64,000 nucleotides of DNA. Source: Centrapalus pauciflorus (Eukaryota > Streptophyta > Magnoliopsida > Asterales > Asteraceae). The position numbers and the translations under genes are program-made. The notes below the pieces were generated by a model. That model did not search any database, was not told where the DNA came from, and worked only from the letters and a program-made list of their open reading frames with translations. Shown here piece after piece: positions 47,367-59,129 of this stretch (position 1 is its first letter; each line of letters opens with the position of its first letter). The stretch lies in the NCBI GenBank assembly GCA_020465985.1, contig JAANYP010004771.1, positions 190,932 to 254,931 on the forward strand, read 5' to 3'.

Positions 47367-47901
47367 AGTGATGTTTAAAAGTATAACCATTGATGTCACC
47401 TTTTCCCACATTAGCTTCAAAGGTAGCACTTTAGCAGAAGAGAAATTCTTTCATTGAGGTTTTGATCTGCTAACTATTATAACTGCGCAACAGCTTTTGT
47501 CTAATAGATATGTGATGCATGTTCAGTTGACCCAGCACATAAGAATACCTGGTGACGGGATGAATTTTCAGGAAAAAATTATTGCCATCAAGACAATCTC
47601 GGAAAGAATTGTTCCTGAATGACCTGCACAAGATTAACAAATAGATATTGATGCTTTTCAACCACAAATGCAGTACGGAGAAAGCAATTTGCAGAAGATT
47701 ATTGCTTACAGCAGTCGAAGAATCGAGTCAAACATCAAGTAATACGCTCAGTGTCTCCTGATCAGACTTGAAAACAGCTGTCCAGCAAAACCTCTTCTTT
47801 CATAAGTTCATACCGAAATTTCTAAAAACCACCACCATGATTGCTCCAATATTTTGGACAACATTTTCAGCATATGGATCTTTATAGTGTTATACAAAAT
47901 T
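45771..47901 (-). other. Possible spliced 3' UTR of the PPR gene
   Basis: Well-formed splice signals follow the PPR stop on the minus strand. A donor at 47709 (CTGCT|GTAAGC) leads to exon 47549-47623 (TGTGCAG acceptor, CACCAG|GTATTC donor), exon 46104-46165 (CTGCAG acceptor, GAGAG|GTATGTGG donor), and a last acceptor near 45834 (GTACCAG). None of these encodes a recognisable protein. Introns downstream of the stop are known in restorer-like PPR genes. A CA/poly(A) tract occurs at 47309-47364. RNA data would be needed. Confidence 0.35.
47309..47364. repeat. (CA)n followed by poly(A)
   Basis: A CA dinucleotide run continues into about 37 A residues. Confidence 0.9.
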
Positions 47902-49779
47902 TCATTTTAGTTTATGTCTTAATGTAAGCCGGAAAAACTTATTAAGCACTTCCTTTGATGCATTATCTAACCTTTTTTTAGTTAACAAGTTTACTAGGAT
48001 TTTTGACGTGTGTGCATCTGCAGAAAAACCAGCATCAAGCATTCTTCGAAGAAATTGAACTGCCATTGTCGTTTCATTCCATCGAAGAAGTCCCCGGATA
48101 AATATATTAAAAGTAAAACCATCTGGCATGCAACCTCCAATCATCATTTCCTGAAGCAGGTGATTTGCAACCTTGAGCTTACCATGTTTAAATAATCCAT
48201 TCATCAATATATTATAGGTACGAGTATTAGGCTGCAAGCCTCTAGAAGGCAGATCCCGAAAATATTTCTGACCAACATCAACTTTCCCAGCTTTGCACAT
48301 GCCATCAATGAGGATGTTCCAAAGAACAATACTAGGGACCACTCCAGCACCTTCCATAATCCTTAATAGTGCAAAGGCTTCATCAATTTTTTCATTTTTA
48401 AATAAAGAATCAATCAGAGTAGAGTAAGTAACAATATTTGGAACCAGATCATGATTTTGAATGTCATCAAGAAGCAGTAGTGCATCCTTGAGTCTGCCAA
48501 CATGACATAAACCATTGATGAGAGTGTTGTAGGTCACAATAGTAGGAGTAACTTTCTTTCCAGACATTTCCTTAATAAGACTCATGGCTTCACCTATCAT
48601 TCTGCTTTTGCAATATGCATTAATCAGGATATTATATGTATAAAAACCAGGCTGCAAGCCTGATGCAGGGAGTCTACGGAATAGTTCCTCGGCAACATCT
48701 AATTTCCCAGCTTTGCACATACCATCAATGAGGATATTGTAAACAGTAATATTAGGGACCACTCTAACCTCTTCCATGGTCCTATACAATGCAACTGCCT
48801 CATCAGATTTTCCATATTTGAACAAAAAATCAACCAAAGTAGAGTAAGTAACAACATCTGGAACCAGACCACAATTCTGAATTTCGTCAAAACGCAGAAG
48901 CGCATCCTCAAGTCTGCCAACTTGACACAAACCATTTATTAGAGTGGTATAGGTTACAATATTAGGAATTATCCCCTTTTCAGACATTTCGAAAAATAGA
49001 CTCAAGGCTTCATCTATTCTTTTGCTCTTGCAGTATCCATTAATTAAGATGTTATAGCTGATAACATCAGGCACACACCGGTATGAATTCATAACATCAA
49101 GCATGTTACGTGCTTCTCCAACCTTCCCATCTTTACAGAGTGAATGAACTAAAATATTAAAGGTCACTACATTTGGTTTGATGCTTAGAGCTAGCATTTC
49201 ATTCAACAAACCTTGTGCCTCTTCCCGTAAACCAAGATTGCATACACCTTGAATCAAACAGTTGAATGTGAAAACATCTGGCAGAATACCTCTTGAAATC
49301 ATTTCACAATAGATATTGACAGCCTCAGTAAGTCGTCTGTCCTTGCAAAGGCCATTGATGATGATATTGTAATGAATTATACCTGGCGTACATTTATTGT
49401 TTTTTTCCATCTCTCTGAGCATAAGAAGAGCAGTTGGTGTGTCACCTGATTTGCAGAGCCTGTTTATCATCCGGAGAGATACTACATCAGCTTGAAATCC
49501 TAAAATTACTTTAGAAATGTTACCATCAGCATAAATTCGCTTAGATTGATGAATCGAGGCAACATATGTACTCTCAACCATCCGAGTAAACGGAAGCAAC
49601 GAATCTCTCAGCTCACAGCTTTTGTTAACAAGTGTATTTCTAGAGGGAGACTGTATTAGGAGATTTAGAGAAGCAGCAGAAATTTTATGATTCTCAAATG
49701 AAAAAACTGGAAAAGAGAGGTAATTAGGAAGCAACTTACCATTTTGACGAAGAACAAAAGCAGCCTTCCTCATTGTCAT
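47902..49779 (-). CDS. P-class pentatricopeptide repeat protein, restorer-of-fertility-like
   Basis: RNA-binding protein that would process or stabilise an organellar transcript, probably mitochondrial. The intronless frame has 625 residues. Residues 1-98 are a Ser/Arg-containing leader suited to organelle targeting. Fourteen 35-residue PPR motifs run without gaps from 99 to 588, then a partial motif. There is no E, DYW or SMR domain. Repeats with TYNILINGLCK-type helices resemble the RFL subgroup. Motifs 5-8 (239-378) and 9-12 (379-518) are a duplicated four-motif block. Residues 5 and 35 of successive motifs are R/G, ND, NN, ND, NN, TD, SN, NG, NT, NN, SS, NN, ND and ND, usable for target prediction. 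The first ATG (MTMRKAAF) is taken as the start. A specific orthologue cannot be named. Confidence 0.95.
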   Translation of the reverse strand: MTMRKAAFVLRQNGKLLPNYLSFPVFSFENHKISAASLNLLIQSPSRNTLVNKSCELRDSLLPFTRMVESTYVASIHQSKRIYADGNISKVILGFQADVVSLRMINRLCKSGDTPTALLMLREMEKNNKCTPGIIHYNIIINGLCKDRRLTEAVNIYCEMISRGILPDVFTFNCLIQGVCNLGLREEAQGLLNEMLALSIKPNVVTFNILVHSLCKDGKVGEARNMLDVMNSYRCVPDVISYNILINGYCKSKRIDEALSLFFEMSEKGIIPNIVTYTTLINGLCQVGRLEDALLRFDEIQNCGLVPDVVTYSTLVDFLFKYGKSDEAVALYRTMEEVRVVPNITVYNILIDGMCKAGKLDVAEELFRRLPASGLQPGFYTYNILINAYCKSRMIGEAMSLIKEMSGKKVTPTIVTYNTLINGLCHVGRLKDALLLLDDIQNHDLVPNIVTYSTLIDSLFKNEKIDEAFALLRIMEGAGVVPSIVLWNILIDGMCKAGKVDVGQKYFRDLPSRGLQPNTRTYNILMNGLFKHGKLKVANHLLQEMMIGGCMPDGFTFNIFIRGLLRWNETTMAVQFLRRMLDAGFSADAHTSKILVNLLTKKRLDNASKEVLNKFFRLTLRHKLK

Positions 49780-50195
49780 GTCTAAACCCTAAATCGTAGG
49801 TTTAATCAAACCTCCACTGGGTGAATTGAAGGAAACTGCTTCATACATAACCTAAGTACCTAGCTTCAAATAATTGAACTAAGCATTGGCGAGCTTCTTG
49901 AATTTATAAAGTAGGCAGCAAACTGCTCGTAGCAGGTTTGAGTGCGTCAATTCTCAAGAAGTTAATCTGTAACGGAGACATCATGACAGAAGCAATGATA
50001 AGGTGAGAGGATTAAAAGTCCGACGAGGCAAGAGGTCGTCAATGACCGAATGTGAACGACCAATATACCAGACGAGTTTCAGCTTCAGTTTCAGTTTGGT
50101 ACAGGCAAGTCATGGCAATGGGACGGTCCCATCCTGGTCCCCGTCTCATCTCGTTATTTTGAATCGAAGATTTTTTTATTCCCGGTCAAATCGAA
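49780..50195 (-). promoter_or_regulatory. PPR gene upstream region
   Basis: Region before the PPR start. No TATA box can be assigned. The plus-strand frame at 50003-50209 shows no domain and is not called. Confidence 0.35.
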
Positions 50196-50199
50196 GTCG

Positions 50200-50350
50200 A
50201 GTTTGGTAATCTCCCATGAAATTGGTTGAGGTCTCGGGTTCGAGCCTCACCAAAGGGCGTTTCTCCTTAGGTGGAAGTGTGGGGTTTGGTCTTGGTGTCT
50301 AACAATAATGCTAACAACTAACCACTAACGTCTGCGGTTCAAAAAAAATT
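50200..50350 (+). mobile_element. Second SINE-like sequence
   Basis: CTCGGGTTCGAGCCTCACC at about 50231 holds a Pol III B box (GGTTCGAGCC). The body ends TGCGGTTCAAAAAAAA, similar to the tail of the SINE at 36716. A clear A box and TSD were not found. Confidence 0.5.
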
Positions 50351-51020
50351 GATTTTTTTTTATGCGGAAGTTAAAAAGCCACCCTACCATATAATCACCC
50401 TCTATTAATAGTTTCGTTCTTTTTAACTAATCCTAACATACTTTTAAGGATTCCTAGACCCTAGGGGTGTACTTTTGGCATCTCTCTTTTTTTCTGCAAG
50501 CCTAGTTTGGTATTTTGGTAGCTAGTAGCCTAGTACGAACGATTTGAAGTTTACGTCAAAATGTGAATTTGATGTACGCTTTTAATGTTCTTCAAATAAA
50601 TTGAAAATTATAAAGGTTTAAATTCAGATATCGTTGATCTGAATATGGGATATATTAATCAGCTTTTTGAATCGGATGCTCGAATTCTATATTTTTTACA
50701 TAGCCTTACATTTCGTTTGCATTTGAGTTTTCGATTCGTATATTTATATAATTTATTTTTTAAGACTAGCATTTGTTTTTTTATTTTTGACTATTACGCA
50801 TGGATTATTTAATACACATGGGGATGTGTGATATATAATTTACAAAGAGAGATTTTATAGGTACGTCTCCAAATTGTTAATCTTACAACTCCTCATAACG
50901 TGAGAGGGAGATTAAAACGGCTTTTGATTCACGAAGTGTATTTAGACGGAATGAAATTTTTCAAAACTAAGAAAAATTGAAAAGAATGGAAACCTTAGAT
51001 TAAAGTTAGACAAAAAACTG
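50351..51020. other. Intergenic, nothing recognised
   Basis: AT-rich spacer without a supported gene. Confidence 0.4.
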
Positions 51021-51029
51021 GACTCAGAA

Positions 51030-51300
51030 TTGCCGGTCTAGGACCCTCCCCCCACCTAAAGCCCAGGTAAAATTATGACGGAGCCTTGGCACTCTCCGGC
51101 GCTTGCTCTGCGCAATTTCAAAATTTTCGGTCTTCACCTCCCCCCTTAGAATAAAATTGTCAGCCTAGGAACCTCCCCCCCCCCCCCCCCCCCCTCTCAC
51201 CCAAAGCCTAGGTCAAATTATGATGGAGCCTTGGCACTCTCCAGCGCTTGCTCTGCGCCCGCCAACTTCAGAATTTCCAGTCCTCACCTCCCCCTTTGGA
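51030..51300. repeat. Tandem duplication with a long poly(C) run
   Basis: A unit of about 130 bp containing GGAGCCTTGGCACTCTCC and GCGCTTGCTCTGCGC occurs twice (about 51030-51150 and 51160-51296). The first copy has six or seven C after CCT, while the second has expanded to about 20 C at 51174-51194. Origin unknown; no coding frame. Confidence 0.8.
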
Positions 51301-52025
51301 ACATGCATTCCCTTGGCTGATGGAATGTTTCCCTAAAATTTATTTCTTTTCCTGTCTTATTTCACAACCAAACACACATTAAATTAGAATTCTCGTTTTT
51401 TTTCGTTGGATTCCGCCAAAACCCCCTCAAGTATAATCACTTGTTTTCTTGTTATTAACAAAAAAACATGTGTTAAGGAAGAGTGTATGATCAGTAAAAA
51501 TTAAGAGAAATGAAGTGTATATTGTATAACAATGACGTTTATAAAATCAAAATAAACAAATTTGTTTTATGAACCTTGAAAATAAAATACCGATTTACAT
51601 ACTTTCTTATTGTCTTCATTATGCAAAACACATCATGTATATACATTGGAAATAAAAAAAAACATGATATGATGATAATACATAAAAAAAGCACAACACA
51701 AACAAAACTTTGAGTTATGTAACAAGCTATAAAACAATATAATATAAGTATAAAACACACATTTGTGGTTATAGACGGATAACCTTTCCAGGGAAAAAAA
51801 CACATTGGATAAATAAAGTTTTCATAAATTTTCTAAAATAACATGTTTTTATTAGGAATGAAGCAAATATATATAAACAATTTAAACATAAAAGATATAG
51901 CATTATACGACACCTTATATTTTAGGGTTAGCAATAAATTTTTGTTTTCGAAAACTTCAAAAGATGAAACGATTAGAAAACTATTTCTAAAGTCAAAGCA
52001 TCGTAACAAAAGAGCTCCATTTAAT
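51301..52025. other. AT-rich intergenic, nothing recognised
   Basis: Open frames at 51539-51805 (minus) and 51843-52040 (plus) show only AT-driven hydrophobic or Lys-rich composition and are not called. Confidence 0.4.
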
Positions 52026-52029
52026 AAAC

Positions 52030-52380
52030 GAGAAAACTGAACACGAGCTTGAATTCAAACTCAACTCGTTGAAGTTTGAGAAAACTAAACCCGAGCTTGA
52101 ATTCAAGCTCCATTTAATAAACAAGCTCGAGCTTTACATATCAAGCTTTCGAGCAATTAAACGAGTCTTATATTAATATATGTGTTAATAAATAAATATA
52201 CAAAAAGATAAATTATAATATAATATATAATTACATTATACAATAAAATTAATTAAAATAATAATATTTATAATAAACGAGTGGAGCTCGAGCCTATAAA
52301 ATCTTCACAAGCCAGGCTCAAGCTTCACACATAAAGCTCCAAACAAGTCGAGTTCGAATCTGATACTTTTAGAAGAGCCA
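52030..52380. repeat. AGCTCGAGC/GAATTCAAGCTC-rich repeat
   Basis: GAGCTTGAATTCAA(G/A)CTC occurs twice near the left, and GAGCTCGAGCC, CAAGCTTCACAC and AAGTCGAGTTCGAA follow. Such GCTCGAGCTC-rich palindromic sequence is common in plant non-autonomous hAT-like repeats, but no ends were fixed. Confidence 0.4.
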
Positions 52381-52862
52381 ACCTCTCCTAACTTAAATCA
52401 AAATAAAATCAAGACTTTTATTAATAACCAACAAAAAACCAACAAAATGTTAATGCCGAATATGAAAACTAAAAGTGCAGTAGTCAAAACAAGCATAGAT
52501 TTGCTAACCAAAAACGATTGTATATGATACAGTATGTATAAACATGAATATACAAAAGACCAGTATTATTCATGTAAATAATGGTGGTATAGTATGTAAA
52601 CATGAATATGCTACCCTGGATTTGCAAGATAAGTTTTAGTTAAGCCATATGAAGCTGAAAACAAAAGGCAAAGACCAAAAATGTAAATTAATTGTGCTTC
52701 AATAATGATATTAAAAAAAGGGTAACCCAGAGGGCCTATTGATATTATATATAGAGTTGGTGTCTATATATACATCTTGATAACAGAAGTCACATTGCTC
52801 CCTAAACCCCTTCCACCCCTACCCTTGCGATCGTGAAGCAGTTTATGATGAAAAATGAACCC

Positions 52863-55800
52863 TCAAAGCAATACTTGTTTCACCTTAGATGACAACTTCA
52901 AAGAAAGTGCTTCCATGGCTGCTTCTACTGTTTCTTGATCCTGAAAGCCCATCCAGCAAGCAGTTAGAGATAATTCTAATAAACTTTCTTTTTCTTTTTT
53001 AGTACAACAAAACCACCCATTACCTTCCCTTCAAGTGTTATAGTGAGAGGCCCAGTTCTGGACTTACGGTGGCACCCTTAATTAGAGAAAAAGATCAAGA
53101 AATATATATTAGAGAGTAAAATGTAAAGGTCAACAGTCATAACTTGATTGACATGTATTTGTACCAATGTAGATAGCTGGAAATTCAAATGAAATCTTAG
53201 ATAGAGGCTGAGCAACTTCTAGCTGCAGTGTCGATCAAACATAAAGTAGAAAGGAGATTAGATAAAGATCCAAAAGGGAGGCATGGAACAAATCCAGAGC
53301 AATACTGCTAGAATAATGTGTACACCATGCATTAAAACTTATACATTCCTTTGGATGTGGGAATTCCATCTCTTGGAACAGCTCGAAGGAGAACGGTAAT
53401 CGAGTAAACAAAAGATACACATACATACATCAGAGAGGGAGGTCGTCAAATGCTTTGACACAAAAGGTTTCGTTGGTGCTAGCAGCTTAGCAGACCTTAA
53501 ATCGATCAAAGCATCCCACTGTTCATTTAGCTCATCAACAGTTGTTGCATTAAGAACAATCACATTATGACACTTGATCTACAAAGACAAGCAAACCAGA
53601 GTGACAATTACAAACTATCAATCATGAAATCACAAAAACTAAAGAAAATGCCGTAAGCCATCTATTGATGAGATTAAAGATGCCATGATTTGATTGAAAA
53701 ATGACTATAGTTGGTCATTTAAAATATACAAAAACCTCTTTCATCATTAACAAGTTGCTGATGCCAGAATGAACAAGAACAAGGAACACTAACGGCATAG
53801 AGAAAACATAAATAAATGAAATGATATATACAATTTAGAACTTGGTTACAGATAAATAAAAGAAATGATATATGCAATTTAGAACTTGGTTAAAAAGATC
53901 GTCTAACCAGATTAATTTAGCAGAATGTGACATATTTTTTTCAACGAAGATAAAAACTTGTAACTTATATCCATCTGCAATTAAACACATACCAATGGAA
54001 CAGGAAGCTTTTCATGTTGCAGTAGTTCTGTAATGCCTTCAGGCAGCTGAGCCATCTGGAAAAAGATACATGTACAAATCTTAGATTATATCAACATTTT
54101 TTTTCAGCTTTCTAGAGTTTTCTAAGCAGGCAGGGGTACCTAGATATGTGGAAAGAGAAGTGTCATCTAAACAACCACTTGTGCACCCATTTCCACATAA
54201 ACACATGATAATCATATACTAGCCGTACTATCAGTAAGTTTGGTATTCAATTACCTCATTGCGGTCCCCGGTGCACTTTTCACCAAACAGGTGGCTAAGA
54301 TATTCTTCGTATTCTTCATCTGGAGCCTGTATTTATAAATCTAAAATTAAAACCCTAGAAAACAGATTGCTATGAACATATACCATTAAACTTAGGGATG
54401 CAAAGCATTAGGGCATTACCCTAATTTGAAGAATAAAAATCTAGCATTTTAAACATTGCAGCAAAGAATAATATATACCAAATAGAAAGATGTGCCTCAC
54501 CAAACGAACGCCAAATGCTTTGGCAACTCCTCCAACGGTAACATCTGAATGTAATGGGCCAACCCCTCCATATGCAAACACCTGTATTGGCCATCATCAA
54601 TTTGTAACATCCGAATGTAATGAAGATAACAGATGACATACCATGTCACTCATAGACTGCCGCCTTTCAACTTCTTCAGCTACGGAATCTACCTGTACAG
54701 GAGAACGAAATGACAAACACAGGGTCAATAAAACTTAATTCTTCGTTCCATAGTTGGTAACGTGTGTTGCTTAGTTGCCTCTTAATCAGGAAAAAAAGGA
54801 TTTATTGACTACAAAAACCTTGATGACAAATTTATTATTCCAATCTTTTGGTGGTAAAATATCTTATCATTACAAGAGTAAATTAATATGCTTAGTATAT
54901 TTTAAAATGTTGAAATGACTTACATCACTTCGTACAACAGCAATTTGTGAGACCACCCAACCTATTGAATGAAGCTTTCTACACAATGAAGGTCCCAATT
55001 GATCCTCAATAATTCCAAAGCTGAACTATGCAACAAATATCAGAACATACGTAAAGTCATAGCAAAACGAGTTTAGAAAAAAAGGAAGAACAAAAATAGT
55101 CGAAACTACACAGAGAACAAACATAGTACTCCCCGTGTCACATTAACAAAAATTTCTGCTTCGTCAAAATTGTATTGATGCAAGTAGAAAGATGTTGATG
55201 TTTGCAGGTTCTATAAACACGAGCGAGAAACTTACAGGATTTCATCACCCACAGCTACAATGGAGGCTGTGAGGACGTTGCTCTGATGTGGTTCCACACA
55301 TTTCAGGCCATTGCTGGCGACACGTGCATGACTGGCAGCCGCTGATAACTTTCTTGCCCTGCCTGCTCTTTCTAATCTTCCATCAGAAAGCATATATGCA
55401 GGCCTGAACTTTTGTTTGCCAACTGAAGACTCGTTGATGGATAGTAATGCATTTGGAACTGTGTCATTGACACTTCCGATTGACGTGTAACTGTTAAGGC
55501 AAGAATTAGTGATGGCAAAACCCGATCAATACATTAGAATATCATTTAAGTACTGTACTCCCTACATACCAAAATTGCAATGTTTGACTTCCCATGTAGT
55601 CCTATGACTCTATGAGAGTCTTTGACCAATAACCAATTACTAAGTCCGATGTAACAGAAATTTGAAGATTTGGGAATTAAAATTAACGTCACTGATATCT
55701 TTTAAATAGTTAATGGGGAAATTGGTAACTTGGATTGTAATCTTACTAAACATCAAAGGTTGCACTTTTTGCAACAACCCAAGATGGAAAGTGGTGCCTT

Positions 55801-58695
55801 CTATTTGGGAAGTAGAGAATAATAAACTAAAACTTTTCAAGAAGTTTATGATGCATCCTACATATACAAATCACAAGATTAGATCTAGATTCCAGAGACA
55901 GTAAGTACGAAGTAAAACTAATGCTGGACTACTTGTAAGATAATTACCCTTGATCGTAGAGACCACAGTATTGAACCTTGCAAGTCAAAAGAAAGGCCCA
56001 AACGTCCCTGTCAGAGAAGTTCATGAAAATCAGAGCTTCTCAAAACCAATATGGTAAAACGATAAATGTTGCTAATCCTATAAGAAAAGTTGAATGACCA
56101 CTGAAGTACATGCATCGCGCATGGTATCACTTTCGTTTGCGACTTTGCGCCACAACGCTTTTAACGGCTAAGTGCAGTCATATTGCAATCTATTAATCTA
56201 AAAGCATAGGTATTTCATCTTGTATGTAAAAAAATATATCATCACATTCAAATTTAAAAAATAAGCACATATAAACCTGTATGACCAGTCCAAGATTGGA
56301 TTCACTCTCATGAAAGGTGGCCACCCGGGCGAGCTTGGAGAAAATTGTTCTTGACCAACCTGCACAAAATTGACGAACTTTACCACTCGTTTGTTAATAA
56401 ACCAAAGATATAATAAACAAAGGATGGAAATTAGGATACTGATGCTAAAGAATCCTTAAAAGGAATATTATGTCAATACGAAAACATGCTCATGAGCAAA
56501 GATTGCTTACAGCAGTGGGATCACCAATTCGAACACCAAGGAAAATAGCTCGGGTTGGTTTTGCCTTCAGAAGATCCTCCAAACCAGACTTGAAATCTTG
56601 GCGAAGGATATCTAACTTCACACCATAACTGAAACATCATGGACAAAGTAATGTTAATTATCAAACAGTAGGGATCAAGCACATTTGAGGGGGACTCATT
56701 ATTATGTGATCCTTTTACACCAATTTTAAATGCAACCTCTTACGTAATTAGAAACTGCAATTTCTCATTTGGTTTTTTTTCAGACAATTTTCCTCATCTT
56801 CCACCATTAACTATTACAAGCTATGAACCTCCTGTACTTGTTAGAGAATTGCATTTGCATCAGGTGGTTGAGTTTTTATACTAACAATTATTCCTTCAGT
56901 TAGCTGTCCATTTTATTTACAAGAAATCTCTACATGTATACTACATGCCCTGCGCCAAAATTTTGGGATGGAGATAGCAATATTATATTAAACGATAAAT
57001 TTAGGAAAAAACTAGCATAAGCAAAACAATATAAGAACTTATATACAACCTAGCAGCTGTTTCATAGGTGAATGAATTGATTTCAGGGAAGGCAGAAGGG
57101 CTCTCAAAATATATAGTCCTTATTGGAAACGTAAATTCACGATCAGATAGATCCCCGTTTGAATGCCCACATTCGACTTGATGCAAAAAGTAGCCTGCCC
57201 TAAGCAGGTGCAACAAAACCTATAAGAAAGGTAAATTTGTTAAACTTTTACCAAGAGTGGTAAACTACCCTTTTTACAGCATCATTTGAGAACAAGTACT
57301 TACAGTTGAATCCTTTCCTCCATTGAAGCTGAATGCAACCTCTTCGATACTGACAAGGAAAAAGGATATCAAGAACCGCTAAGTTACAAGACAGAAAAAG
57401 TTAACAAATAGAGCTGTGAAAATTGCCAGGAAACCATTAATTAGTACCATTTTACCATTTCGATCAAAAATATTGCATCCACACTTCCACAGCTTGATAT
57501 AAAACTAGTTATAGTCGAGTTTGGTTTGCTTCAGTTCAATTATATGGTGCCTTTCAGAGGGGGGGGGGGGTAGGGAAGAGAGACTATAGGAATGAAACAC
57601 AGTATTTTCCAATTTCCCAAATCATTAAAACCCACAAAGTCAATTGCAACCTAACAACTCATGGTAAAGACATATAAAATTCTAACAAAGTACTTGGGAT
57701 AAAGGGAAGTAGCTCAGGTAACTTTTAATCTAAGTAACTAAATCATATTCCTGTTCAATGTCAAAACTTAAAACGTGTCTATTAACAAGTGCTGGAAAAA
57801 TTATGGCATCATTGATCACCATGAGATGATGAACATTTAGAAATGGTACTTGGTGTCGACTTTATTTGACTTTAAAAACTAGTCAACTATGTATCAGTCT
57901 CTCTACAAAGATCGTACCGTTTAAACAAAATGAAAACAAGCATTTAAGTAAAACAATGATGGGTAACCACAATCATATATATCTTTTTTAGATAAAAATT
58001 CTAAAGATTCTCATAGTGCAGCTTAAGTTGATACAAATGTAATAATTCTAATGCACAACTTAACATTCACATTTTTAGGGGATATTCATTGTTATATTTA
58101 ACAATATGCTTCCATTAAAAGGTATTAAAATTGTTAATATGTACCACATTACTGGTTAATCAGAAGTCGCCATAACACAAACTGAAACAAAGATCACTAA
58201 TTGGCATAAACATTATGCAGGGTCCAGGGACAATGAACCCAGATCATTTTCAGTCAAATCAAAACCTAACAACTCGATGGCAACAACACATCTGTAATAA
58301 ATAAATAAAGTAACTAAATCATATTTTCGTTCAATGTCAATCATTGTCTTATGTCTACTAACAAATGTTGAGCAAAAGAGTACACATATATTGCTATGTA
58401 AATTTGTTTTAATAGGGAATTATAACATCAACCCTCCGTAAAACATGCTGAACAAAGTAAAACAAAGGTGACTAACATATAAAGGTTACCCGCAATCATT
58501 TCTACATCTAAATTCTTAAATCCCTAAAAACCCCATAACTAAATCGCATTAAAATTAAACCTAAGAAGTAGGAAAACAGAGGATTGAAACTTACGAGTAG
58601 AGGGCAAGAGCTCTTTGAATAACATAAATGGCGTTATTATACTTAGTTTTCAGCCTTCGATCATCGCAATCTCTAAGAGCTTTATCGATCTCCAT
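52863..58695 (-). CDS. FAD-synthase-like protein: PAPS-reductase domain plus MoCF-binding-like domain, 16 exons
   Basis: The predicted role is FMN adenylylation to FAD, inferred from architecture. Exons: 58595-58695, 57304-57349, 57050-57219, 56511-56628, 56277-56359, 55948-56007, 55236-55490, 54924-55020, 54642-54692, 54501-54581, 54255-54326, 53993-54055, 53429-53578, 53165-53222, 53024-53076, 52863-52940. All introns are GT-AG and phases agree, giving 511 residues. SFNGGKDST (41-49) is the nucleotide-binding loop of the PAPS-reductase/FAD-synthase family. FLGVRIGDPTA and PFMRVNPILDWSYRDVW follow in that domain. The C-terminal half has IVAVGDEILFG and AYGGVGPLHSDVT (about 330-342), as in MoCF_biosynth domains. 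The order is the reverse of human FLAD1 and agrees with the Arabidopsis At5g03430-type protein. No transit peptide is obvious. The start MEIDKALRDCDDR follows an untranslated leader. Exons 13-15 are the least certain. Confidence 0.9.
57350..58594 (-). other. Long first intron of the FAD-synthase-like gene
   Basis: A 1245-bp intron. Segments at about 57640-57800 and 58245-58385 share AACCTAACAACTC, ACTAAATCATATT and GTTCAATGTCAA in the same order, a diverged internal duplication. A (G)13 run lies at about 57559. No other gene is inside. Confidence 0.7.
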
Positions 58696-59129
58696 CGATG
58701 ATGTGTCTGTGTCCTATTGTGTAATTAAATAAAAACCCCAATTCAAGAACAGATCGCATTTAAAGGGTTCTTCATGAAAAATCAAAGCAAAGATTCCAAC
58801 CGGTCAAAAAGGATTAAACAAGTAGGTATAATTGGTTTTCCAATTTCCGTGTTGAATTTTCTAAGGAAGTTGGAAAAAGAAAAAAGAAACTGGGAAATGA
58901 ATGAGAGAGAGATATTTTGCAAATGCAATATCAAGATGAACTCATCGAGTGCGAAGGGTTTTGATGGATGGGATATTCTTCCTCTCCTTCTGGTCGTCTT
59001 TTATTTTATCTGTCCAAACAAAACCAAAATTTTGTTTTGGACCGTTACGCCTTGTCTATAGGTCCACCACTTTAACGATGAGATGCTTCTGCCCATTTAT
59101 CAAAAGTTTTATTTTCTTTTACTTGTTAA
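58696..59129. other. Upstream region of the FAD-synthase-like gene
   Basis: Probable 5' leader and promoter of the minus-strand gene. The plus-strand frame at 58774-59061 shows no domain and is not called. Confidence 0.4.
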
